DNA from: Strix aluco
Taxonomy: Eukaryota > Chordata > Aves > Strigiformes > Strigidae
Direction: 5' to 3'
DNA: 64,000 nucleotides
Assembly (NCBI RefSeq): GCF_031877795.1
Contig: NC_133957.1
Coordinates: 4,517,009 to 4,581,008 of the forward strand
The translations under genes were made by a program, and so were the position numbers. This document shows, one piece after another, positions 1 through 13,800 of this stretch (within the stretch, counting starts at the first letter, position 1; each line of letters starts with the position of its first letter). The notes beneath the pieces were generated by a model. The model saw nothing but the letters and a program-made list of their open reading frames with translations, ran no database searches and was not told the origin of the DNA.

Positions 1-36
1 AATTCTATAGAATGTTGGTATTTGTAACCTAACAAG

Positions 37-351
37 CTACTCTGAAATGTGAATGCATAAACCATTCATATTTTCAGTTGGTCCAGACTGTTGCTGCTGA
101 AGCACTAAGCTTGCCTTGGCGGGCATGACTCTGGCACTGTGGTGTTGCTCTGTGTCTTTCTCGGCTGGCTCGCTGCTGATGGCTCTTAGCTCCTGGTGCT
201 GCCAGTTGTAGTGGGCTCCTGGCTTCCCTGCAATCACCTGGTAGGATTTCAACTGGCCACTGTATGCTGAGCCAGCAAAAGAGTACCTCTGCTCTGCTGC
301 TTTCCCAGGGAAGTCTGGAATGTTTGTGCCCCTTAATGGAAAGTCAGTCAC
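37..351 (-). CDS. Possible terminal coding exon, unrecognised gene
   Basis: This is an open minus-strand frame of about 100 codons ending in a stop at 37. It has varied, protein-like composition and a glutamine run (LQQQQSG) near its end. On the minus strand a pyrimidine-rich stretch ending in AG lies near 334-336 and could be a splice acceptor, leaving about 95 residues coded by the exon. I recognise no domain. It cannot belong to the minus-strand gene at 17-21 kb if that gene ends at its poly(A) signal near 17041. It may be chance; only the window edge and one acceptor-like site support it. Confidence 0.25.
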   Translation of the reverse strand: MTDFPLRGTNIPDFPGKAAEQRYSFAGSAYSGQLKSYQVIAGKPGAHYNWQHQELRAISSEPAEKDTEQHHSARVMPAKASLVLQQQQSGPTENMNGLCIHISE

Positions 352-3300
352 AGCTCATCACCAGGACACTGCCACCAAAAGACTAGAGAGAAACTTGCAC
401 TGGCTTGTAGGGCAGGTGCGGTATCCTCAGGAGGTGGACAGGTTTCACTTCAAATTGAAGCTAAGGTTAATTATGGTGTTACCAGCTTCTAAAAGAGGTC
501 AGTTAATGGGAACTAACTGCAGGCTTGCTGAAGCAGCACTAATGTGGCTGCTGTCAATGAAGTGTGTCTCTGATCAGCTCATTCTCTCTCGGCAGGCTGA
601 AAAACAGCCCCAGAGTACGAGTGCTTAGTCTACAGTCATGTTGATTTTGCTTTAGGTTTGTCTTTAGCTGTTGGAGACTAATGAATCAAAATGGTGTTTG
701 AATTTACAACCAGTCCTCATCACTTGGCAGTGTTATTTCTAGCTGTTCTCTGCTTGGCTTACCTGAGCCCATCAGCTGAAGGACTCTGCTATTCTGCCAT
801 GTGGGAGTGGGGTACAGCCTTCAATGTCTAGGAACTAGTGAGATGATAGCAGGGGGTGTTGAAGCCTTTTTTTGCTTTTCCACTGTGTAAGTACTGTGCT
901 GTGTATTTGTTGCAACCATGTCCAAATCCACCAGTGGCCTTTCCTCTTCACTCATTTTTGCCCATATCACAATCTTCCCTGACCTCAGAAGAGGAGCCTC
1001 CTTTGATTCCACCAGCAGCCATCAGACACAGCGACAGTATGTTGGGGATATTCACTGATGTGGAAGTGCAGACAGGACCTTAGATGCTTGATAGCGAAGC
1101 ACAAGCAAAGGGTCTGCTTAGCAAGGTCTGTGTGTGCTGGTGTTTGGATAAGCAGCTGGCGTATGGATCGCAGGTTTCTTCAATTTCTTGGGGTTTCACT
1201 CGAAGGGGAAAGCTAAGGTGGTAGTTTGAGTGTCCCTCTGAAGTGTTGATCTCCTATAGACAGCCTAGATATTTTGGTTCTGTAAAGATTTGATTTGAAC
1301 TCTGGTCCCTCCAGAGGTATTACACATAAAATTCTTTGCACTGCAGTTTACCATTAAGGTGTTTCCTTTTGGGGAAGAAAGTTGAGTGGAAAGTGCACTT
1401 GTTCTAGAGAAACAATCTTAAATTAAAAGAACAGTGATCTCTGCTAGCTAACACCTGAAGAAGGAAAAAACCTTTTGTGGTAGGTGTTGGGTTGCCCAAA
1501 TTCAATGGGATATGCCTCCTGTAGTTTTTCTGTTTGTTTGTGTTTTTTTTTTTTTAATTTACAATACTACCTTCATTTTATAGGTAATATAGGAAGTGCT
1601 GAAGAGGTGTAACTTGTTGATGTTTAAAAAGGGTTTTCTCTGACCTGAATGGAAGCTTCTACAGATGAATGTGTTGTATCTTTGTTATGAATAGCTTTAA
1701 ACAGAGAGCATAAACACTTACTTTTCTCTTGATAGAGGAAGAGAATTAACCTGTTTAATCTTTGCATTGTTCTTTAGTTTTATTTTGGGTGGGGGTGGGG
1801 ACCCAACTCCTTGGACAGTTGATGTTGTGTAGCACTGGTATTTGTTCTAGTTCCATTATGGCTCGAACATGGCTGTGAGACTGGTTTTGGGCATTAAAGC
1901 CTGATCCTAATACCCTCAATGCACTATCTCTTATCATGCTGAGGAGTCTTTGCCATTAATTCATTCATTTCTTGCAGAGATCGCATCTAGTTCTATTGCT
2001 TGCAGGGAAACTCGAAAGAGAGGAATGGATACTGATAATTGCTGAAACACCTCAATTCTGTGTGAGAGCTGGGAGAAATGTTCATATCCATTGGCTTTGT
2101 AGTAAGACCTTGCTGAAGTTTTTTCTCGCCTTTTTCCATGATAGCATGATGTTCAGCTTCATGCGGAAACTTAACATCCGTCAGAAAATAGTCAATTTGA
2201 ATTGTAAACTTGAGCCCATGGCAGGGAACCCTCAGCTGGGCAGCTTCATCTAGCTGGTCTCCTGTGCTTGAGAAGGCAGAGGCTCACCCCTTTAGCTGGC
2301 AGGGCTCTAGGGAGGGTGTGTAGGTGTGCTTGTTTTTAACCTGTTCTTGATAGGGCCCATTGTTTGAAGGGAAACAAAAAATAACATAAAACAAATAATA
2401 AATAATTCTGCTCTAACGTAAAACACAAGTAAATTATATTGAGCCTTTTAATAATTTCTCCTGTGATGGCAGCATGGCTAGGCAGTGCATCCAGACATGG
2501 ATAACAGCTGTCTGGGTGGAGCTGTGCTCTTGTGGAGACCCGCTGTCTCCGGGAGCTGAGCAAGGACAAGGCTGTTGGTTCTGCTGCTGTTTGTTCACAG
2601 TCGCTATTTTCCCCATAGTCTGTGTGTTCCCATAGTCCTTACACTGAAATGGGGAGGGAGAAATTGAAAGCTAAAGAAACTCTCCTGATGTTCTCTGTAT
2701 GCTTGCTTCCATTCTGGGCCTCCCTTCTGATATTTGTGTGTTTGTGCTGTTCTTCCTGGGTAATTATGAAGGGGCAACTCACAGGGGATACATGAACTCT
2801 GTTACAGAATGGAGAAGGGGATGAGAGCTTTGAAAGTCATAGTGTGACATAAACACTGTTTTGGCTTTTCCACTGTATTTATACCTCCAAATTTAGAGGA
2901 AAAAAATACTAAAAATTAACTAAAGCCTACCACCATATTCTTCTGAAGCAAAAATCTAATTTAGAGTAGTTGGAGAGGAGCTGAAAAAGAAGAGTACAGT
3001 CATAGCTAGATCTCATCTTCTTTTAGAGAGCTTTGTGATTTTGGCACCTGTACCCATCCTGGGGCATTGTTCATGGGGCTTCTTTGTTGTGGTTGATAAA
3101 GTAAACCATAAATAATTGTTCTTTTCTGTTTGATTGGTTGCCCAGTCAGGGAATTGGCATGTGCAAGGTAAGCAAGGAAGTAATGCTGACTTTATCATAA
3201 ACAAGTCTTTTTAAAACAAAAAAACCTAACTGAAAAAGAAGAGAAGATGAAGCATAGGAGAATGACAAGTAATGGGCTGAAAAGTTTGGAAAAGATGAGG

Positions 3301-6300
3301 AGCGTTACAGAACAAAGTTATTACAATTCTGTAGTTTATGTGAGTATCCTTTAGGACTTCTCGCATATCGGTGTTTGTACGTGTGGTCATGCAGAGTCAA
3401 TCGCTTTTGCCTTGATGACTGGCAGGGAAATGTATGGGACAGAATCAACATCCCATACAAATATGAAAGTGCTTCCAATGACATTAAAATTGTTCTAACA
3501 CACCTATTACGTATTCTCTCAGCTACAGGTAAAACTTGAGTGAGAGAATAGAAAGCAAGAGCGAGAGAGGAACAGAAATGAACAGTGGGAAAGATGAGCG
3601 TGGTGTTCATGCAACTGCTTGTAAATAAGGCAGTTCAGGGGCTGCCTGCAGGAATATATGGCCTGGGATGGGTGTTCCAGGGTGTGGGGAAACACTGACA
3701 GGTTTTGAGCGGCTGAATACAGGGTTTATTCTCAGGTACATCGTCTACTAAAATACAAACGGTTTCCAGGTGGTATAAATGTAATTTACGCTTTTTTTTT
3801 TTCTTTATGTTTTCTTTATGCTGTGAGAAAAGAAGAAAATGGCAATTGTGCAAATAAGCCCACAGTCTGTGGGAGCTCACAATTCTTACTGTATATCTAG
3901 CAGTCACATTTATGTCTTTATTGTACTTTCACCTACCAGGTTCTTCTTAGATAATGTATATTTAGTCTTTTTCTATTAATAAATTTCATTTTAGTCTGAA
4001 AGATCTTTCTTTTGCTTGCTGTCTGCAGCAACGTAATGAAAGGGAGGTGCTCAGAGGGAAGATGGCTGTGAAGATTTGACATGTACTGTGTTACTGTCTT
4101 CTGAGATGGTTGAAAATTGATGCAGTAGGAATTTGTTGCCAGAGAAGTTTTCCGTCTTTGAAGCGCTCTGTTTTCCCTGAGGAGCTCTTGTTTAATCAGT
4201 GATAACTAGATATGGTAACCCCTTTCTGAGATGGCTCAGTCCACTCTTCAAAGAGAAGTTTCTAGGTGGTGTTCTTTGCTATTTTGTGCAGGAATATTTA
4301 ATTATTTCAGATATTTAGGAAATAATACTACTTTCTGCAAGGTTGCTTTTAATTATGCTCTCATCTGCCAAACTTCAGGAATATTTAATCCTAGTGTGAA
4401 ACCAGGGACAAGCGTGAGCCCAAAAAGTCATTCTTTAATGCTTAGTGTTACATGATTTGCTGTATCACCTGAGCAAATGACCAGCACTTAAAGAGATGAA
4501 AGAGTTACACAGCTAAAACCATGCACATCTTGAGAAATAAAAGAAGTCTGGTCACTTCAATATGGCCATGAAAATAGTGTGGCATTTCAAGATAGCTGAA
4601 AACTGGGTGGGGAAAAAAAAATGTTCAGTTACAACCGTTGGGGGGAAGTGGAGGGCAGAATGGTGGTCTTCGTGTGCCTGTAAATTTGCCGGGTAGTCCC
4701 CATAAGTGCAAGTATGCTTTTTGTTAAACTGCTGGTTCCTTCCCTTGAGGCATGACCAGCAGGTTCTTAATGTTTCTGGGGACTGTTGTGTAATGTACAT
4801 GGATAGTGACACTGAATATGCTCTACAGTCTGGAGAAATACAGTTGGTTGCAGTGATCCTAGAAAGCAGTGGGTACTGTTAAGCAGAACTTTTTGTTCAT
4901 GAATCCTCTTCTTAACGGTTGAGTTAGGGTTTGGTGATTGGTGTACTGTATCCGTGTCACTTCAGTGTGATGCTGCTGAGATGCAGATTCTAGTATAAAT
5001 TTTAGGCCCCAGAGGCTTATGCAGGGCTTTCTAGCGGGCGTGAGATCTTTCTCCATGTGCCATGCTGTATCAAGTGGGCTCTGCTGTGACACTACCTTCT
5101 CTAACCTGACTTCTGCTGCATGTGTCCTCCTGGCTATGCCATGTCTTTTGAGGTCACCTGCCTGAGGAGCACAGTAAGAGAAGAGCTCAGCTCTGAAGCT
5201 CAGGGCTGCGATCTTCTAGCAGCAAAACTACAGTGATCTTGCTGCTGTGAGAATTGTCCTCGATGTGGCATCCACATGTGTGCAGCAGTATCTATGAATT
5301 GTCAGCTATTGCTTTAGGGTTTCTTTCAATGCCCACAATTTCTTGAGGCAAAAAACAGGAAGTAAAATTAATTTTCTGAGGTGTAAATAATGCGATTAGG
5401 TGTTTAGATGTTTCTGTGGTGTGTGATCTGCAGCCCTAGTTAGTCATGGCTGCAGGAAGAACCTACTGGCCAAATACTTTGTTCCTAACTGTGCTGTGCA
5501 AATCTTCTTATCATGTAATGGTCTGAGGTAGAATGTCGCTGCTGAGTGAAGGTCCCTCAGAAAGGCTGGGTCTAAAGTGATAACGTAGACACAGATCTGG
5601 AACTGTTACTCTGCAGCTCAGTGAACTGGTGTTTATTTTTACTCATGTAGAAGTCTTCTGTGTTACTCTGTGTTACTCACTAAGCAAGAGACTAATGTGT
5701 AGGCTGCCTTACCTCTTTTCTGGGACTAACTTTATAGATGGATTTTATTTTTTTTTTTTAAGCTATATATGAATTCATTCCATTTCTCCTTTTATGTACC
5801 CTGTCAATGAAGCACATAGGAAGATAAAAGTATTAATTGCCTTCAACAACTTAGATGGAGAATAAGTAGGTTTTCATATTGCTAGTTTCATACTGTGCTG
5901 TAGTGAACAGCCCTTGAGGCCCCCCCCAGTGTGAAGTGCAGAACTTGAAAAAGGTTAGAAAATAAATCTCAGCGCTGTTCAGCCTTTTTACCTCCAGCCG
6001 TGCAGCTTTCCAAAAAGCATACAGTAAACTTTCAGTCTAGTGGATATTTCTTGGCTGAACAGATAAAAGCCTTCAGTTTCCTGGGAGAGGACAGAGCACA
6101 GAAAATGCTGGTTGCACAGTCACTAGTGGACTCCCTTTAATGCTGGCTAGACGATTGTGAGAACTTTTAAAATAGCCATAGGGAGAATCTAATTTCAGTG
6201 AAGCAGAGTTCATTCTTGGTAAAGGGATTTCCTGCACCCAGGTCACTGTAACTGTGGAAACTCCTACCTTTTCTAATCTTTGATGGAAAGGGAGAACAGA

Positions 6301-6767
6301 TTTTTCTGAGTTCTTGGTAAATCCCAGTGAATGCTTAACACATTAAATGCAGGAGGAAAGAGACTCTTTGGAACTTGCTTCCAGTAAAGCAGCATTCTCT
6401 AAATCAGAGTAACATCCTCACTGAGCTGCTTAATAATGAAAACGGTGGTCAGAGGAGTGTGGCAGTGAATGTCCTTGGAGTGGGCGAAAAACGCTGAAAC
6501 AATGTAAATTAATTTTCTGAATCTTTTGTAAAGTGATTATTGTCTCTGATCACAGCCCGCTCTTAGGAAATTGTAAACAGAATCAAGTGTACTTCTTTTG
6601 CACTGCCAAAAGAAGAAAACAAAACTTTTGGTAATACTGAACAGGAGTGGAAACAATACAGACCAACTGTTATGTAGGCAACTAAAACTGTGCGTAATAC
6701 AACACAGGTGAAAGGCCACTTTAGAACTAGAGCTTTACTGTAAAAGATAAGTGTTGGGTGAAAGTCA
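352..6767. other. Non-coding stretch, nothing recognised
   Basis: AT-rich sequence with only short open frames of ordinary chance length. There are a few homopolymer runs (T-runs near 1541 and 3788). I see no convincing exon, RNA gene or complete transposon. Confidence 0.5.
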
Positions 6768-7073
6768 CTAGGAGAGTGAGCATGCTACTTCAGTGTGAAC
6801 AGGATTTGATACGGAGCCAAGTTCAGACTGAAGTGGTACATGTTGAACCTCAACTAGTTCTTCAAGTTCTGCTAGAAAACTTGTTGCTGCTCTTTTTGCT
6901 TTTCCTTCCCATTTGACAACAGCTAAGATGGAGCAGTAGGAAAGATTTCTTTGAAGGTGCTTTTGGTTTTTGATGTGAGGGGATCTTTGTTTATTTTGGA
7001 ACACTCCCTCCACGGAGGGGTAACATGCAATGTGCTTCCAAATGTTTGTGAAGGAATTTAGGGAGTAACACAC
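6768..7073 (-). other. Weak coding candidate, unrecognised
   Basis: A 101-codon open minus-strand frame with fairly protein-like composition, including FLAELEELVEVQHVPLQSEL, ending in a stop at 6768. A tttattttag acceptor-like stretch lies just upstream on the minus strand, near 7110-7120. No family recognised and no second exon found. It could be a decayed gene or chance. Confidence 0.15.
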
Positions 7074-7779
7074 ATTTTACCAATATCCATGTGGGCTAAG
7101 TCACATCACACTAAAATAAATGATGAGTGATAAAGCACAAGGTGTTCAGTGTGACCTCACAAATAGCCTATTCAATGTCGTGCTTTACAAACACAGAGTT
7201 TCCCATTCTTCCTGTTGCTAACTTTATGGATCTTGTCACTGAAAACCTATGAACTAGATTCTCAGCTGGTGAAAACCTGCGTATGTAATCAAACTTGCAC
7301 AGTTTAATTGTGGCCACCTCAAGTACCTCTATAGTGCTGTGAAGACTGTAACTTTTTAAGTAGCAAGGCGTCTGCCAGTAGGGAATGCCACTAATGCAAT
7401 GCATGAAAACTTAGTTTGCAAGCAGTATTGCTCGAGAAGGGTGATTCCTCCCTCTCTGCTTCATGGAAAAGGGGAGAATGTGAGGTGAATACAGTCTCCT
7501 GAAATTTCTCAAGGAGCTGCATGGGTAGTTAGACACACAATGGCTCTTTTATTTCAGAGAATTTAGCTTTAATAGGAGGTATGTGGCTGAATACCCATGC
7601 AGCTCTTTGAAAATATGGTAGCTGGATTGCGACAAGCCAGAGTGGCCATAATAAGTGCTTTAAACCCAGTAACTCGGTGCTGTTAGAGGAAACTTATCTG
7701 ATGGTCCGAAACCTGAAATCAGCCCAAATATTTTTCACTTTTTCATGCAGTACTCTTTCTTTCATGAGAGACACGACTT

Positions 7780-7801
7780 CCCCCCCCCCCCCCCCCCCCC
7801 C
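7780..7801. repeat. Poly-C run (22 C)
   Basis: An uninterrupted run of 22 cytosines. On the complementary strand it is a G22 tract able to form G-quadruplexes. It lies in non-coding sequence, and its length may be unstable or mis-sequenced. Confidence 0.95.
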
Positions 7802-10800
7802 GGAGTATACAGCAGGATTTTATGGTGTTCTTTGAAAGCTGTAAGTTAACTTTGTGTGTGTGTGGCTTAAATTTTTTTTTTTTTTAAACTTCCTTATTTG
7901 GTCAGGTAAGAACTATTCTCCTAGGTTTGACCTGAGATTTGTCCCTGGGCTGTAATTTCAGATATCATCCCATGCTGCTTGCTTAACATTTGTACTTTTT
8001 CAGCTGAATAAGATACTCTAATTGTCATTAAACTACTTTATGTTCATTAAATATCAGTGCAATTAAATTCTGTTAGCACCTCTGCCTGTTGGAGGAGAAG
8101 GCTACAATTTCAGATTCTGCTTGGTTATTATGTAGGGCGATTTATTCATGAGTATCAAGAAGAGTATACTCATCTCCATTTTCCAGGATCCCACGGGTGC
8201 AGGGACTTGCCTCTTGGTTGAACTAGAGAAACAGAATCCAGGCATGTGGACTAGGATTCAAAACCCAGCATCCTTTAGCCAGTGCTAATTCTCAATTTGA
8301 GTGTGAGAGATTGAGCCGGGCATTGCTCTCTGCAGGTGACTTGCCCCACAGATCTCGCTCAGTTTGTCAGTCACTCAGGCAGTCCCTGAGGTCAGCAGAG
8401 ACAGATCCTCTGGTGCCAGCCTGTGCAGCTGCTCTGCTTCCAGGGTTTAAAGGGTGGCTGCAGAGAAGATGGAGACTGCCTTTATAGAAGGAGCCCCATT
8501 GGAAAGACAAGGGCTAATGAGTCCAAGTTACTCCTGGGGACATTCCAGTTGGACACGAGAGGAAAATCTTTCACAACAAAAACACATTAGAAACTCTTGT
8601 CCAAACTTCAGTGGTTTTACTAAACATAAGCACGTGTAAGTCCCCTTACTCTCCCACTGGTAGAAGACAGAGAACAAATTGCAAATAACTCAGCAGTTCA
8701 TTGTCAAGTATGTTATTTCTTGTATAATGTAGATATGAAAAAAAATCCTGTGAAGCTTTAAGAGCAGGAATCTATAATATCCATTGATTTGCTCCAAAGC
8801 CAGAGGACAAACAGATGCTGAAGAACTAAGGCAAAACTGAGATAGAGTGAAGGATTCCTTGAAGAGACTAGTGACAAATCTAACATCCCTCTACTTCATT
8901 CTACAAAAATAGTGTCAGTAAAATAACCACAGTAAAAGTCAGCATAGTTGAACATGCAGTCATGTATTTCTGTCACCTTAAACTGGTGCATCTGAAACTT
9001 CCTCCTCTTTCCATTTACTATTCTGTGATTGTTTCTCAGTAACATGAACACAGTTAATTCCAGTTAAACCCAAGAACAAATACAGAGGTTCATAATGTCG
9101 GCCAGGCTAAAACCAGAGCTGAGCTGAAAAAGCCCTTGACACCATTTATGTGGTTATCAGTTAAAGACCTTCTAAACCAGGGACTTCCTACCTTAACATG
9201 AAAGAACAGACTCCACTGAAAGACTTGCAGTGTTTCTTGGCAACAGATGTTATTAACATCTTAATGGTTAATATTGTTAAATCTAAAATTTTAAAAATAG
9301 AAGTGTTTTAGTAAGGCTGGCAGGCTAGGACTGTTTAAAAGGTGAAGAGCGAAGAGGGAGTTCTGAAGAATATATGGGGGAGAAACAAATCTGTTGTGCA
9401 TTTGCCTTCCTGAATAAATACCGTATCCACTTCACCGTATCCATGCTCTCTAACATCATAAATCCTGCAACATTCTCAGCAGCCTTATAATTATTTAAGG
9501 AAGGATCTGTTCCGTTCATCTCTAACAGCTGCTATTCCCCCAGAAACTAACAGTTTATTCACTAATGAATCCATCCTCACTGACAATACTCGGTATTCAC
9601 CATCACCCTTCATTAAAGAATAGAGCAAAGTTCCTATAAATGCTATGAAAAAGTAGGCAGCCAACTACAAGGGGAAAACAACAAAACCCCCACCTCCTTT
9701 GCCTAATTCTGCCCCTCTTGCCAAGTCACATGAAGTACTCAGTTGTTAAGTATCAAAGAACCCACAGAAGTCCTCAGTCTCAGGATGCATTTCCAGAAAA
9801 AACTCTTTTTAAAAACCTCAAGTTGTTCATCCTTTTCTTTTGCTAACTTTTGATTTTGTAACACAGAAAAGCCCCTTGTAGGCTAGAAGCTGTAGTTGTA
9901 AACATCTAGTCCAAACTCAGTGGCCATAAAATAACACCTCTTTGCATCAAATTCACAATACTGTTTTTCCTCCTCCCCTTGACTAGTTTTCCTACAACTC
10001 CTTCACCTGTTAGTACTCATCCTGTACATCTCAGTCATGCACATATTTTCACTCGTTACTTGATCTTACTTGAGACTTTTTCCTCCTTCCATTTTCAGTG
10101 TTTTTCTCCCTATTTAACCAAACACTTCTAGTTTCATAAACTCTTTTAGAACAGCATGTCTCAAATATTATTCTAACACGAGTAGTGGGAACATAACCTG
10201 AGCGGGTTAATAAACCCCTGGGTGCAAAGAGGTGACACACACCAGGTAGACAGGAGTGGGTTGGGGTTGATAATCACAGAGGTCACCATTCAAATGAGCA
10301 CCTGCGATGTCCTGTGCAATAAGGATGCAGAGGGAAGGATGCTCCCATTCTTTGCAGACAGAAAGCTAAATGCAAAAGGCAATTCGCAGTGCTAAGAAAG
10401 AGGATGCACCTCCAGCTTCTGTAATAGGTACAGAAGCTCTGCTGCTTTTCTCACATTTCATGTCTGCCAGCTTCCCATCGAGCTGCTCCCGAGGACTTCC
10501 CCTGATGCATTTTCACTGTCCCTGCCTGGCAGCCCAGATGTCTATTCATGCTTGGGGACTGTATAAAGCAGAAGTTGCCAAAGGGTCAGGTAGTAAGTAC
10601 ATCATGGGAGTTATCCAGTGGATTTTTTCCCCCAGGATGAGTCTTCCTCAACTGTTTTGCTTCCCACATCTCCCAAGTGACTTCTGTGATTCATGCTTTG
10701 TCTCTACCTGGCCCACACCAAGCACTTCGGTTATCTTGGCTACACTTTGATTAACATGGCTACCTTGCTTTTTTATTGCAGAAATGAGGCTAAATCTTCA

Positions 10801-13800
10801 TTACTTCTCACTCCTCACAGTTTGTGGAAGGTCGGACTGAGACCTCACCTCAAACAATACTGCAGGGTACCTCCACACCCCAGATGGTGCCTTGGAGTGA
10901 CTGTAAACTGCTGCAGCCTTTTACAGTTACCTGGAGTTTTCTCTTTGTCTAATTCACAGCTCACACTGCAAAGAAAACTCCCCTCTGGATAGTGTAGCTG
11001 TTCTACATTTGTAAGTGAAAATCCTGGGGGCAGGTGAGAGGGAGAAATCGAGAGCAGAAAAGCACCTGAATGGTACAGAAGTGTCACCTTATGGGGAAGG
11101 CACCACTTACCCAATCACTCTCACACTTCTGCAGTTACATTTCATTCAGCTACAAAAAACCTGTGCAAAATAAGCAATGCTTATGCACTCCCCCCAGGAC
11201 AGCAGAGAGGCTGAGCAGGATACTGCCATTTCTTGTGCTTCATTAAGAAGCTTATCTGATAAACTCTGCTGAGCTGCACCTCAGCAATCCTGACTGCAGG
11301 CCCTGCATTTGCCAAGGTGCTGTTAATAAATTAATCAGAAGAGTGGCATTTGCACAGGAGTCATAGAGAAGCTAATTTGGCTCCTCCTCATTTTCAATAT
11401 TGATCATTCCTTGGGAAAGAAAAATAAAACCAAGCATGTTTCTGGAGGCCTCGTTGAGTTTTTAGTGCTGGTAGTCTCATAAGACTATGGGGGATTGTTT
11501 GTTTTTTTTAGTGGGTTGACCATTAATATTAGGAGTTATTCAGAGGTAACATTGACTTCTACTGTATTTACATCCTTTTGCAAGAGGGTAGGATGTGTAA
11601 TGCCCCTCCTCTAGGAGGAAGAGTTTCTTCTGACACTTGCTTTTAATCATCCTTCCAGGACATGACTGAGCAAGCTGTGATGAGCAGGCTCTCTCCTGGA
11701 CAGTACTCCTCTAGTAAGTAATTGAAAGGTGAATTGGAAATATAACTTGTGTTGCTATTAATGTATGCAAAGAATCATTCCTACTTCAGTGTCGTAGTAG
11801 TTGTAGTGGCTGACAAATTTCCTAATTTAAGAGTGAGCACTGTCAAGAAGGATTGAGCAGAGAACCTGACAGAAGACAGCTGCTTCGTCTGCCAAAAAAA
11901 TGAATCTAGTTTAATCCATGTTATTTGTTTTACAAGCAGCAAACTTACGCTGCGAAAGCCCAAGAGGCTAAACTGATCTCTCAGCACTTGCCTAGTGGAT
12001 GTAGAAAATCATCCGTGAAATCTAAATCATTTATCCATTTAAATGTCTTTCTGGGCTGACCACTCTAATATTAAACTTTTTTTAATGGCAAAAAACCTAA
12101 AAGAATTTTTCCATGTTACAATATATTATGCATCTTTTCCCCTCTTTGTATTTGCCTGTAGGAGACAGCCTGTGTTGTTTGGTTGGTGTGCTCAACTCAC
12201 AGCAGAGCTTGCAGACAGCTGGTCAAACATAATAATAGAAAAGCCCAAGACATTGAGGATTTCCACAGCAGCCAAGGGGTTAGTTTTTCAGGAGGCCTTC
12301 AGGTCCCTTATAAAGAGAACATTTAAGCAAAGGCCACAGGCAGTTTTATAGGACTGGGATTAGCAATTTAAATGAGGGAAGTTGTCTTGGCAGTTCTCAT
12401 CCCGAGCCATGGCGCTGACTGATTATGTATCAGATAATTTTTAGGGTAATACTAGGAAGTAATTTCTTCGTATGTCATACAGTCTGCAGTAAAACCTAGG
12501 CTTCTGAGGCACAATTCTTTGAGAAAACTGAGGACATGTCCCTTCTCCTTTGTATTTGCTCCTCTGTTAACCTGCAGCTGGAGTGTGTAATCGTGAGAGC
12601 AAGGCAGGGTCACGCTGTGACAGGAGGACAGGTCTCCGTTAGGTCCGTGCCTCTCCCGGAGCTGCTGGTGCAGTGTGCTTACCTAGGCCCAGACCAAATT
12701 TCAAGCTGTGCTCCTGCAGGGGAAGCCTGATGCAGTTCCACTGCCTGCCTGCCTCGCAGGGCTCAGAAAGAAGAGATGAGACACAGTGGGAATAATCATC
12801 TGAGCTACTAATGCGCCTTACAGGGCTCTAAATTACGTGCCACCACAGGGGGAAAAAAGGGCTTGAACAACTTCTCTGAACAACTCAATAACAGTCTCTG
12901 CTCAGTGCACGACATCGATCAAAAGAGCAAACAGAATTTAGGATGCAAGCAGAGCGGTGATATAAATCAATGACAGAGCTTCCTCTGAACCGCTGTTGTG
13001 CACTGATCACTTCATCAAAAAAGGAGTGGCAGAGGGTTTACAGACAGCAAAAATGAGGAGAGGCTTGGGAAAACATTGATTATGTGGAGAATGAAATGAC
13101 TGGGACAGTTCAGCTTTGAGAGGTACTGTTTAGGGTGCCATGGATAATACATTCACTAAATTGAATTTAGGGAGAGCTGGGAATTTTCTAACTGCTTAGT
13201 TCCAGTAGAAAATGTGAATTTGTCAAAACAGAAGTATTTTGTGGGAATATATCATTTAAAAAAAATATTTCAATGGAATCACAGCCAAGGTTTCTGCCTG
13301 TCAGGGACTTTCCTCCCATTAGAAACATGCCTTATCTCCACCAAGCAGGCTCTCTGGGATCCCCACTTTCTGTGGGAGATCTGTGTTATGGGGCTCCTCA
13401 GGCATAGGGCAAATGATTATTCAGGTTCAAAACTCCAGGGCAAAGCCACTCTAGGGACAAGCAGGAATTTGAAACAAACTTCCCAGTGGTCTGGGAGCTT
13501 TGGATCCAGTAGCACCGTGTTTGTAGAAAGACAGAAAATTTTAAATCCCCTCAAAGCTGAGTCTCTCAGGATTTCATGAATATGGCTTGAGCACATTGTT
13601 CATTTAACATACTCCTCTTCATAAAGGAAATGAGCAGGCACACAGAGACCTGAATCCCAGGTGAACCAAAGGGTGCAGGCACTGTGTCTTTCCCAAGAAG
13701 CCTTCTAAGACAACCATGAATCTGCACCAATAGTCCTCCAAAGGCCAAAGAGCAACTTAATGGTAGACCTCACAGTTTAGGTCTGCTCCTGCGGCTTAGG

